A DNA stretch of 6,572 nt from Candidatus Omnitrophota bacterium (lineage in GTDB: Bacteria > Omnitrophota > Koll11 > Aquiviventales > Aquiviventaceae). The notes under the pieces are model-generated. The model worked only from the letters and a program-made list of their open reading frames with translations, was not told where the DNA came from and did not search any database. Below are positions 1-6,572 of the stretch, one piece after another. Each line of letters begins with the position of its first letter. The first letter of the stretch is position 1. A program made the translations under genes and the position numbers. The DNA is taken from contig JAHFGU010000087.1 of assembly GCA_023247285.1 (NCBI GenBank), forward strand, positions 1-6,572, given 5' to 3'.

Positions 1-788
1 GCGTCAGCTACCGGCACTTGATGGTGATCACGGGCGGGGACTACGCGAAGACCGTCTGCACGCCGCCGCACGACATCCACGGCCAGCCGACCGCCCCGCA
101 TGCGCCGAACGGGCCGGGTGCGGCACGGCTCGGCGAGCTCATGTGCAAGGCCGCGGGTATTCTCAAAGATCACCCCGTCAACCAGCGGCGCGCGGCCGCC
201 GGCAAGCCGCCGGCGAACCAGCTCTGGCTCTGGGGACAGGGGACCGCGGTGCAGATGCCGCGCTTCCGCGATGTCTATGGGCTGAAGGCCGCGTGCATCA
301 GCGCCGTCGATATCGTGCGCGGGATCGGGCGGCTGGCCGGGTTCGAGATCCTGCAGGTGCCCGGGATCACCGGCTACTTCGACACCAACTACCTGGGCAA
401 AGCCGAGCACGCCCTGCGGGCCCTCGACGGAGGGTTCGATCTCGTCGTGATCCACATCGAGTCGACCGACGAGGCCGGCCACATCGGGGAGGCGCAGAAA
501 AAAATCCAGGCCATTGAGGACGTCGATCGGCTGGTGGTCGGCCCGGTGCTGGAGGGCCTGCGGCAGCGCGGCGGACCCTTCGCGGTGCTGCTGACGCCGG
601 ACCATCCGACCAGCGTGGAGCGGCGCACGCACCTGGCCGAGCCGGTGCCCTTCGCGCTCTGCGCGACCGGCCGGCCCGCGCAGGGCTCGGCGGCGTATAA
701 TGAATCCGCGATCAAGGCTGCGCCGACGCGCGTGGAGGAAGGATTTCAATTGATGGCGCTGTTTCTCTCTGAAGGGCGAACCGGGTAG
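1..788 (+). CDS. apgM: 2,3-bisphosphoglycerate-independent phosphoglycerate mutase, archaeal type (5' partial)
   Basis: This cytosolic enzyme interconverts 3-phosphoglycerate and 2-phosphoglycerate in glycolysis and gluconeogenesis without a 2,3-bisphosphoglycerate cofactor. The reading frame is open from the left edge, with the first full codon at base 3 and the stop at 786-788, so 261 residues are visible. The family is usually about 400 residues, so roughly the first third lies outside the window. Numbering from that first codon, the visible part starts with a YRHLMV stretch, then has the family signature NQLWLWGQG (72-80). The alkaline phosphatase-superfamily metal motifs follow: HIESTDEAGH (151-160, ligands probably D156 and H160), PDHPT (199-203, D200 and H201) and RRTH (H210). 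An internal ATG at 18 is not the start, because homology continues upstream of it. The stop lies 8 bases before pepA, which suggests cotranscription. Seen: motifs and frame. Known: family chemistry. Related proteins are sometimes labelled homoserine kinase-like, but the motif set fits ApgM. Confidence 0.93.
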   Translation, partial: VSYRHLMVITGGDYAKTVCTPPHDIHGQPTAPHAPNGPGAARLGELMCKAAGILKDHPVNQRRAAAGKPPANQLWLWGQGTAVQMPRFRDVYGLKAACISAVDIVRGIGRLAGFEILQVPGITGYFDTNYLGKAEHALRALDGGFDLVVIHIESTDEAGHIGEAQKKIQAIEDVDRLVVGPVLEGLRQRGGPFAVLLTPDHPTSVERRTHLAEPVPFALCATGRPAQGSAAYNESAIKAAPTRVEEGFQLMALFLSEGRTG

Positions 789-792
789 GAGG
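787..792 (+). promoter_or_regulatory. Shine-Dalgarno site of pepA
   Basis: AGGAGG lies 4 bases before the ATG at 797 and overlaps the last two bases of the apgM stop codon. It is a consensus site, fixes the pepA start, and suggests that apgM and pepA are read from one message. Confidence 0.85.
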
Positions 793-796
793 GTGG

Positions 797-2287
797 ATGC
801 GTATTGCGGTCAGGGCAGGGCAGGTGGGCGCGATCCGGCAGGGGCTGCAGGTCTACGCGGCCGTGGAAGGCGAGCAACATCCCGACCGGCTGCTGCCGGC
901 TTCCTCGGCGCGCGATCAGGCGCTGCGCCGGCTGGTCGACGGGTCCGGGTTCCGCGGCGGGCAGAGCGAAACCGTGCTGCTGCCTCGCGGCGCGCAATGG
1001 ATCCTGGTGGTCGGCCTGGGGAAGGCGAAGGATCTGTCGCTCGAGCGCGCGCGCCAGTTCGCAGGCACCGCGGTGAGAGCTGCCCGGGCCCGCGGCTTCC
1101 GCCACGTCATCCTGCCGGTGCTCAATGACCGGGCATTCGGGACCGCCGCAACCTCGGCGCAGGCCGTCGCGGAGGGCGCGCTGCTGGGCCTCTACCGCTA
1201 TGATCGGCTGAAAAAGGTCCCCAAACACGAGCGCGCCCGCCGTGTCGAGTCGCTGAGCTTGGTGGTCGAGCGCGCCGGGGATGCGGCTCTCGCCCGCCGC
1301 GCGGTAGCCAGGGCGCAGGTCATTGCCGAGGCGGTGTCGCTTACGCGCGACCTCATCAACGGCCCGGCCAACCTGGTTACGCCCACCGTCTTAGCCAACG
1401 AGGCCCGGGGGCTGGCCCGCACGCACCGGCTCGCCTGCCGCGTCATCCCCTTCCCTCAGCTGAAGCGGATGGGCTTCGGCGGGATCGTGGGCGTGGCGCA
1501 GGGCAGCGCGCATCCGGCGCAGTTCATCGTGCTCGAGTATCGCCCGGCCCGCGCCCGCGCGACCTTCGCGTTGTGCGGCAAGGGGATCACGTTTGACTCC
1601 GGCGGGATCAGCATCAAGCCCTCCGCCAAAATGGAGCAGATGAAGTACGACATGTCCGGGGCGGCGGCGGTGCTGGGCACGATGAAGGCGGCAGCCGAGC
1701 TCAAGCTGCCGGTGCGCGTGGTGGGGATCATCGCGGCGACCGAGAACATGCCCTCCGGCACCGCGCAGCGGCCCGGCGACGTGATCACCACGCTTTCCGG
1801 CAAGACCGTCGAAGTGCTCAACACGGATGCGGAAGGCCGGCTGGTGCTGGCCGACTGTCTGCACTACGCGAAGCGATTCAAGCCGGATGCGACGATCGAC
1901 CTGGCGACGCTGACCGGCGCCTGCGTGGTGGCGCTGGGCACCGAGGCGATCGGGCTCATGACGAAGGACGAGCGGCTGGCCGCGCGCCTGAACCAGGCGG
2001 GCAAGGAAACGTACGAGCGCGTGTGGCGGCTGCCGCTGTGGGACGAGTACGGCCCGGCCATGAAGTCGGACATCGCCGACCTGCGCAACGTGACGAACAC
2101 GGGCGAAGGCGGCACGATCACGGCCGCCAAGTTCCTGGAGGAATTCACCGACGGCATGCCGTGGGCGCACCTCGATATCGCCGGGACCGCGTGGACCGAG
2201 AAAGACAAGCCCTACATCCCAAAGGGTGCCGTCGGCATCGGGGTGCGGCTGCTGATCGAGCTCATGGACCAGTGGACATCACGTTGA
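797..2287 (+). CDS. pepA: Leucyl aminopeptidase (cytosol aminopeptidase, M17 family)
   Basis: This is a two-metal aminopeptidase that removes N-terminal residues, typically leucine, from peptides in the cytosol. Family members are usually hexamers. The 496-residue length is normal for bacterial PepA (E. coli 503). The N-terminal macro-like domain spans about residues 1-165 and the catalytic domain about 175-490. All expected active-site residues are present, at a constant offset of 8 from E. coli numbering. The metal ligands are K262, D267, D285, D344 and E346, and the catalytic residues are K274 and R348. They lie in GKGITFDSGG (261-270), SIKP (272-275), KYDMSG (283-288) and the family signature NTDAEGRL (342-349). 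There is no signal peptide. The ATG at 797 is set by an AGGAGG site at 787-792. Some PepA proteins also bind DNA (known for E. coli carAB and Xer recombination), but nothing here tests that. The stop at 2285-2287 falls at the left edge of a short repeat that separates this gene from folE. Confidence 0.97.
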   Translation: MRIAVRAGQVGAIRQGLQVYAAVEGEQHPDRLLPASSARDQALRRLVDGSGFRGGQSETVLLPRGAQWILVVGLGKAKDLSLERARQFAGTAVRAARARGFRHVILPVLNDRAFGTAATSAQAVAEGALLGLYRYDRLKKVPKHERARRVESLSLVVERAGDAALARRAVARAQVIAEAVSLTRDLINGPANLVTPTVLANEARGLARTHRLACRVIPFPQLKRMGFGGIVGVAQGSAHPAQFIVLEYRPARARATFALCGKGITFDSGGISIKPSAKMEQMKYDMSGAAAVLGTMKAAAELKLPVRVVGIIAATENMPSGTAQRPGDVITTLSGKTVEVLNTDAEGRLVLADCLHYAKRFKPDATIDLATLTGACVVALGTEAIGLMTKDERLAARLNQAGKETYERVWRLPLWDEYGPAMKSDIADLRNVTNTGEGGTITAAKFLEEFTDGMPWAHLDIAGTAWTEKDKPYIPKGAVGIGVRLLIELMDQWTSR

Positions 2288-2299
2288 GCCGGGAACGCT
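2286..2299 (+). repeat. Left copy of 14-bp direct repeat flanking repeat element 1
   Basis: GAGCCGGGAACGCT begins inside the pepA stop codon. It matches GAGCCGGGAGCGCT at 2356-2369 at 13 of 14 positions. The two copies sit on either side of the GTGCCTGACACC element. This is what an insertion with a flanking duplication would leave, though a local duplication or chance is possible. Confidence 0.6.
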
Positions 2300-2302
2300 T
2301 AA

Positions 2303-2351
2303 AAAGTGCCTGACACCAAAAGTGTCTGACACTTTTGGTGCCTGACACCAA
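2303..2351. repeat. REP-like palindromic repeat element 1 (pepA-folE spacer)
   Basis: Three near-palindromic 12-mers lie in exact 16-bp register: GTGCCTGACACC at 2306, GTGTCTGACACT at 2322 (10 of 12 matching) and GTGCCTGACACC at 2338. The outer copies extend to an identical 14-mer, GTGCCTGACACCAA (2306-2319 and 2338-2351). A perfect 12-bp inverted repeat, CACCAAAAGTGT (2314-2325) and ACACTTTTGGTG (2329-2340), encloses a CTG loop and could form a strong hairpin in RNA or DNA. No T-run follows the hairpin on the + strand, so it is not a standard intrinsic terminator. The A/T-rich linkers differ in base composition from the neighbouring genes. It shares a 14/15 core with the element at 2995-3050, so the two probably belong to one dispersed family. 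I infer a REP/RAYT-type element. An operator or mRNA-stabilising hairpin is the alternative. Confidence 0.75.
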
Positions 2352-2355
2352 CGAC

Positions 2356-2369
2356 GAGCCGGGAGCGCT
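2356..2369 (+). repeat. Right copy of 14-bp direct repeat; contains the folE ribosome binding site
   Basis: GAGCCGGGAGCGCT matches 2286-2299 at 13 of 14 positions. The single difference makes GGGAG (2361-2365) here against GGGAA in the left copy. GGGAG lies 5 bases before the ATG at 2371, so this copy carries the likely Shine-Dalgarno site of folE and supports that start. The open frame also reaches upstream through the repeat element to a TTG at 2335, but a start there would lie inside the hairpin and add non-family residues. Confidence 0.65.
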
Positions 2370-2370
2370 G

Positions 2371-2985
2371 ATGAGCGAGAGCGAGCTGACGCGATTGCGG
2401 CAAGCCTTGGAGATCCCGCCCTCGAAAGAGTGGGAGTATGCCGTCCGGCTGCTCCTGCGCCTCATCGGCGAGGACCCGGACCGCGAGGGGCTGCGCCGCA
2501 CGCCGCTGCGCGTGAAGCAGTCCCTCCAATTCCTGACGTCGGGGTACCGCAAGCGGCCGTCGCAAGTCCTCGTGCGCGCCTTCACGCAGGTCAAGCACGA
2601 CGAGATGATCATCGTGAAGGACATCGACTTCTTCAGTTTATGCGAGCACCATCTCATTCCTTTTTTCGGCAAGTGCCACGTGGCGTACGTGCCGGACAAA
2701 AAGCTGCTGGGCCTGAGCAAGATCCCGCGCCTGGTGGACGTGTTCGCGCGCCGGCTCCAGGTGCAGGAGCGGCTGACCACGCAGATCGCCGAAGCGCTCC
2801 AGGAGCAGATCAAGCCGCTGGGCGTGGCCTGCGTCATCGAGGCCAGCCACCTGTGCATGATGATGCGCGGGGTCCAGCAGCAAAACGCCCGCGCGATCAC
2901 CAGCTCGATGCTGGGCGCTTTCCGCTCGAGCGAGAAGACGCGCAGCGAATTTCTGCGGCTGATCCGTTCGCCGTTGGCTGGATGA
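2371..2985 (+). CDS. folE: GTP cyclohydrolase I
   Basis: This enzyme converts GTP to 7,8-dihydroneopterin triphosphate and formate, the first step of tetrahydrofolate-type pterin synthesis and also the entry to queuosine-type pathways. It is a zinc-dependent cytosolic multimer, a decamer in known cases. The 204-residue length is normal. The zinc ligands expected from E. coli numbering (C110, H113, C181) are found as C91, H94 and C162, in [18 protein letters not shown] (89-106) and [11 protein letters not shown] (157-167). The catalytic histidines correspond to H93 and H160. The substrate-binding stretch around [24 protein letters not shown] (113-136) is intact, as is the C-terminal SSMLGAF motif. 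The ATG at 2371 is chosen for GGGAG 5 bases upstream and fit to family length. The gene sits between two related palindromic elements. It may be transcribed apart from pepA or within one long message, and no convincing promoter is visible in the spacer. Confidence 0.97.
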   Translation: MSESELTRLRQALEIPPSKEWEYAVRLLLRLIGEDPDREGLRRTPLRVKQSLQFLTSGYRKRPSQVLVRAFTQVKHDEMIIVKDIDFFSLCEHHLIPFFGKCHVAYVPDKKLLGLSKIPRLVDVFARRLQVQERLTTQIAEALQEQIKPLGVACVIEASHLCMMMRGVQQQNARAITSSMLGAFRSSEKTRSEFLRLIRSPLAG

Positions 2986-2994
2986 TGCGCCACT

Positions 2995-3050
2995 TCCGGT
3001 GCCAGGCACTTTGGCTAGAGAACGCGAAGGCCAAAGAGCCAGGCACCGGA
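2995..3050. repeat. REP-like imperfect palindrome, element 2 (folE-thiC spacer)
   Basis: Two 21-base arms (2995-3015 and 3030-3050) are complementary at 19 of 21 positions and enclose a 14-base loop. The left arm contains the odd palindrome GTGCCAGGCAC (2999-3009), and the right arm ends in GCCAGGCACCGG. The reverse complement of 2998-3012 is AAAGTGCCTGGCACC, which matches AAAGTGCCTGACACC at 2303-2317 at 14 of 15 positions, so it is related to element 1 in opposite orientation. It starts 9 bases after the folE stop. The long hairpin could act as a 3'-end stabiliser or weak terminator for folE, but there is no T-tract. The size and two-arm layout fit a BIME/REP-like mobile palindrome. Confidence 0.7.
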
Positions 3051-3081
3051 CGTCTACGATGTTTCTCGTCGGTGGAGCTAG

Positions 3082-4715
<1,634 letters not shown>

Positions 4716-4755
4716 TTCGTTCGCGATGCGTTGAGTGAGTGATCCAGCGGCCCGT

Positions 4756-4765
4756 GGGGCGCCCC
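4756..4765. other. Perfect GC palindrome in the spacer before the aldolase gene
   Basis: GGGGCGCCCC is a 10-bp perfect palindrome in the 100-base spacer 4716-4815. An overlapping alternative hairpin, GCGCCC with GGGTGC (one G-T pair), could form around 4760-4775. No T-run follows, so it is not a convincing terminator. I see no clear promoter in the spacer. Confidence 0.25.
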
Positions 4766-4801
4766 TGGGGGTGCTCGACGTGCGCCTTCGTCGCATGCAA
4801 C

Positions 4802-4808
4802 AAAGGAG
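4802..4808 (+). promoter_or_regulatory. Shine-Dalgarno site of the aldolase gene
   Basis: AAAGGAG lies 7 bases before the ATG at 4816. It decides the start, because the same frame is open back to a GTG at 4735 that has no ribosome binding site and would add 27 residues unlike the family. Confidence 0.85.
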
Positions 4809-4815
4809 TCGTGGC

Positions 4816-5748
4816 ATGTCGAAGCGGCCCATCACGTTGGAAGACCTGGACCTGTCTGCCGGCAAGAAGACCCGGCTCTACCGCCTACTCTATAAGTACG
4901 GGCCGGGCAACGGCCGGATGCTCGTGCTCCCGATCGACCAGGGGCTCGAGCATGGTCCTCGCGACTTCTTCGTGAATCCGGACAGCCTCAATCCCGAGTT
5001 CCAGCTGCGGCTGGCCCTCGAGGGCGGGTTTTCCGGGATCGCCTTCCAGATCGGGCTGGCCGAGAAGTACCTGCGCACCTTCGCCGGCAAGGTGCCGCTC
5101 ATCCTCAAGATCAACGGGAAGACCGAGGTGCCGCCGGACGACGAGGCCTTCTCGCCGTGCCATGCGACCGTCGAGGACGCCGTGCGGCTGGGCGCGGAGG
5201 CGGTCGGCTATACGTCGTATATCGGCTCGCCGCGGCAGGACGACGACTTCATCCAGTTCGGCCGCGTGCGCCGCGAGGCGGAGCGTGCCGGCATGCCGGT
5301 CATCATGTGGGCCTACCCGCGCGGCAAGTTCATGGAGGCCAAGGGCGGCCGGGAGAGCCTCTACGCGGTCGACTACGCGGCGCGGATCGCGCAGGAGCTG
5401 GGCGCCGACGTGGTCAAGGTGAACTTCCCCAAAGTCGACGAGGAGAAGCGCGCGCAGTACCCGAAGGAGTACCGCGATCTGAAGCTCTCCAAGCGCGAGA
5501 TGCTGGAGAAGGTCGTCGCCTCGGCCGGCCGCACGCTGACCCTCATGTCCGGCGGCTCGAAGCGCAGCGACGAGGAGCTCTTTGACGACGTGCGCGCAGC
5601 ACTCGAGGCCGGCGTGACCGGCTTCATCTTCGGCCGCAACATGTGGCAGCGCCGGTTCGGCGAGGCGCTGGACGTGGCCGGCAAGATCACGAAGATGACG
5701 CAGGAGGTCGGCAGCCGGCCGGCCTCGGCCAAAGCGGCGCTGGTGTAA
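4816..5748 (+). CDS. Class I fructose-bisphosphate aldolase, DhnA/archaeal type
   Basis: This cytosolic enzyme reversibly cleaves fructose 1,6-bisphosphate into dihydroxyacetone phosphate and glyceraldehyde 3-phosphate through a lysine Schiff base. The protein has 310 residues, within the usual 260-350 of the DhnA (FbaB) family. Visible motifs include LPIDQGLEHGP (38-48, with D41 at the expected active-site aspartate position) and the KIN strand (98-100). WAYPRG (165-170) holds a probable catalytic Tyr167, and GADVVKVNFP (196-205) holds the likely Schiff-base Lys201. The phosphate-binding loops are SGGSKRSDEE (245-254) and GRNMWQR (273-279). AAAGGAG at 4802-4808 fixes the start. The next gene begins 3 bases after the stop, so the two are almost certainly one transcription unit. 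Paralogues of this fold make ADH (2-amino-3,7-dideoxy-D-threo-hept-6-ulosonate) or act as LsrF thiolase. The glycolytic neighbour ApgM and the motif set favour FBP aldolase. fbaB-like naming is possible, but I leave the symbol empty. Confidence 0.88.
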   Translation: MSKRPITLEDLDLSAGKKTRLYRLLYKYGPGNGRMLVLPIDQGLEHGPRDFFVNPDSLNPEFQLRLALEGGFSGIAFQIGLAEKYLRTFAGKVPLILKINGKTEVPPDDEAFSPCHATVEDAVRLGAEAVGYTSYIGSPRQDDDFIQFGRVRREAERAGMPVIMWAYPRGKFMEAKGGRESLYAVDYAARIAQELGADVVKVNFPKVDEEKRAQYPKEYRDLKLSKREMLEKVVASAGRTLTLMSGGSKRSDEELFDDVRAALEAGVTGFIFGRNMWQRRFGEALDVAGKITKMTQEVGSRPASAKAALV

Positions 5749-5751
5749 CGG

Positions 5752-6572
5752 ATGTCCACCCAAACCGAGCTTACCGTTTGGGTCGGAGGTGCGGCCGGCG
5801 ATGGGATCGCTTCAGCCGGCGAGTCCTTCGCCAAGGCCTGCTCGCGCTCCGGCTATCACGTCTTCGCCCATAACAGTTACCAGTCCGTCATCCGGGGCGG
5901 GCATGTGTGCATGCACATCCGCATCGGCACGCACAAGGTGCAAACCCAGGGCGATGAGCTGGACTACCTCATCGCGCTCAACCAAGACACCTTGCAGCGC
6001 TATGGCCGGCGGGTCATGCCCGGCGGGGCGGTCCTCTACAACACCGACAAGTTCCAGGCCAATCCGGAGCAGGTCGGCAAGGGCGTTCAGGCGATCGGCG
6101 TGCCGGTCATGGAGCTGGCTGGCAACCAGCTCATGCAGAACATCGCTTTGCTGGGCGCGCTGATGCAGGTGATCGGCCTGGACGCCGGGGCCCTGCGGCA
6201 GCTCATCCAGGAGCGGTTCGCGAAGAAGGGCGAGGCGGTGATCAAAGCTAATCTAGAGGCCTTCGACAAGGGCATGGCCTTCGCGAAGGACAAGTTCAAG
6301 CCGGGCGGGATCCGGGTCGGCGCGGGCGACGGCAAGCGGCGCCCGCTGGCCGGCGGCAACCCGATGATCGGGTTCGGCGCGCTGGCCGCCGGATGCCGGT
6401 TCTACTCGGCGTACCCGATGACGCCCGCCTCGTCGCTGCTGCACTGGCTGGTCAAATACGCGTCCAAGACCGGGCTGCTGGTGAAGCAGTGCGAGGACGA
6501 GATCGCGGCCTTGAACATGGCCATCGGCGCCGGCCACGTCGGCGTCCGGGCGATGACCGGCACCTCGGGCGG
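5752..6572 (+). CDS. 2-oxoacid:ferredoxin oxidoreductase, gamma-alpha fused subunit (3' partial)
   Basis: This is the start of the alpha subunit of a ferredoxin-dependent 2-oxoacid oxidoreductase (KorA/PorA class). Such complexes oxidatively decarboxylate pyruvate, 2-oxoglutarate or related 2-oxoacids to acyl-CoA while reducing ferredoxin, or run in reverse for CO2 fixation. The window holds 273 complete codons and the frame is still open at the right edge. Residues about 7-180 form the gamma domain, with the glycine-rich VGGAAGDGIASAG (11-23) and SYQSVIRGGH (42-51). The alpha (pyrimidine-binding) domain starts near 200, with GGNPMIGFGALAAG (201-214), YPMTPASSLLHW (221-232) and EDEIAALNMAIGAGHVGVRAMTGTSGG (from 248). 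A fused gamma-alpha layout is typical of two-subunit (KorAB-like) enzymes, whose beta subunit binds TPP and usually follows; here it would lie beyond the window. The ATG is 3 bases after the aldolase stop and has only a weak GGTG site at 5742-5745, consistent with translational coupling. Substrate specificity cannot be read from this fragment. Confidence 0.92.
   Translation, partial: MSTQTELTVWVGGAAGDGIASAGESFAKACSRSGYHVFAHNSYQSVIRGGHVCMHIRIGTHKVQTQGDELDYLIALNQDTLQRYGRRVMPGGAVLYNTDKFQANPEQVGKGVQAIGVPVMELAGNQLMQNIALLGALMQVIGLDAGALRQLIQERFAKKGEAVIKANLEAFDKGMAFAKDKFKPGGIRVGAGDGKRRPLAGGNPMIGFGALAAGCRFYSAYPMTPASSLLHWLVKYASKTGLLVKQCEDEIAALNMAIGAGHVGVRAMTGTSG

Noticed and set aside
498..504. A7 run in apgM as a programmed frameshift site
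   Set aside because: It reads as two lysine codons plus isoleucine in a frame that stays open to a normal C-terminus. The alternative frame stops within a few codons and has no stimulatory structure I can see.
696..701. Perfect TATAAT inside apgM, about 95 bases before pepA
   Set aside because: It encodes part of an AAYNES stretch in frame, has no -35 hexamer at 16-18 bases and no TGn extension. A pepA-specific promoter here is possible but unsupported.
1391..2170. A 259-residue open frame on the - strand opposite pepA
   Set aside because: Low-complexity H/R/A/G composition typical of the reverse frame of a high-GC gene. pepA covers the region with all catalytic residues.
2335..2370. Upstream extension of folE to a TTG at 2335
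   Set aside because: The extra residues would be encoded by the repeat hairpin and are not part of the family. The ATG at 2371 has its own GGGAG site.
4735..4815. Upstream extension of the aldolase to a GTG at 4735
   Set aside because: There is no ribosome binding site at the GTG and the added residues do not resemble the family, while AAAGGAG sits 7 bases before the ATG at 4816.
4885..5763. A 292-residue open frame on the - strand opposite the aldolase gene
   Set aside because: Same antisense shadow pattern (L, H, R, A, V rich), no motif and no plausible family. The + strand aldolase has complete active-site motifs.

Overview
The window is a GC-rich (about two thirds G+C by eye), densely coding bacterial segment with every supported gene on the + strand. 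The order is apgM (5' end cut off), pepA, folE, thiC, a small unknown gene, a DhnA-type class I fructose-bisphosphate aldolase, and the start of a 2-oxoacid:ferredoxin oxidoreductase alpha subunit (3' end cut off). An archaeal-type phosphoglycerate mutase, a DhnA-type aldolase and a gamma-alpha fused ferredoxin-dependent oxidoreductase fit an anaerobic or facultative, probably uncultivated lineage of high-GC bacteria. I cannot name the phylum. The repeat type recalls what I associate with Omnitrophota or deltaproteobacterial genomes, but that is a weak impression.

Layout: 1-788 is the C-terminal two thirds of ApgM. After an 8-base gap with a strong ribosome binding site comes pepA (797-2287). 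The 83-base spacer 2288-2370 holds a compact repeat with three 16-bp-spaced GTGYCTGACAC motifs and a perfect 12-bp hairpin, bracketed by a near-perfect 14-bp direct repeat. folE is 2371-2985. A second, larger imperfect palindrome (2995-3050) follows and shares a 14/15 core with the first, on the opposite strand. An extended -10 promoter candidate (3099-3107) precedes thiC (best start 3136). thiC overlaps a small 80-residue gene by ATGA (4473-4715). A 100-base spacer leads to the aldolase gene (4816-5748), which has a clear ribosome binding site, and korA-like coding starts 3 bases after its stop (5752 to the window end).

How the genes relate: ApgM and the aldolase act in lower and upper glycolysis/gluconeogenesis, and the oxidoreductase links a 2-oxoacid to acyl-CoA and reduced ferredoxin. 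FolE opens pterin (folate-type) synthesis and ThiC makes the thiamine pyrimidine. PepA is a housekeeping peptidase. This is mainly a core-metabolism region. I found no CRISPR array, transposase gene, phage gene, tRNA, rRNA or defence system. The most interesting signals are the two related REP-like elements that bracket folE, the flanking duplication around the first, and the unrecognised small protein translationally coupled to thiC.
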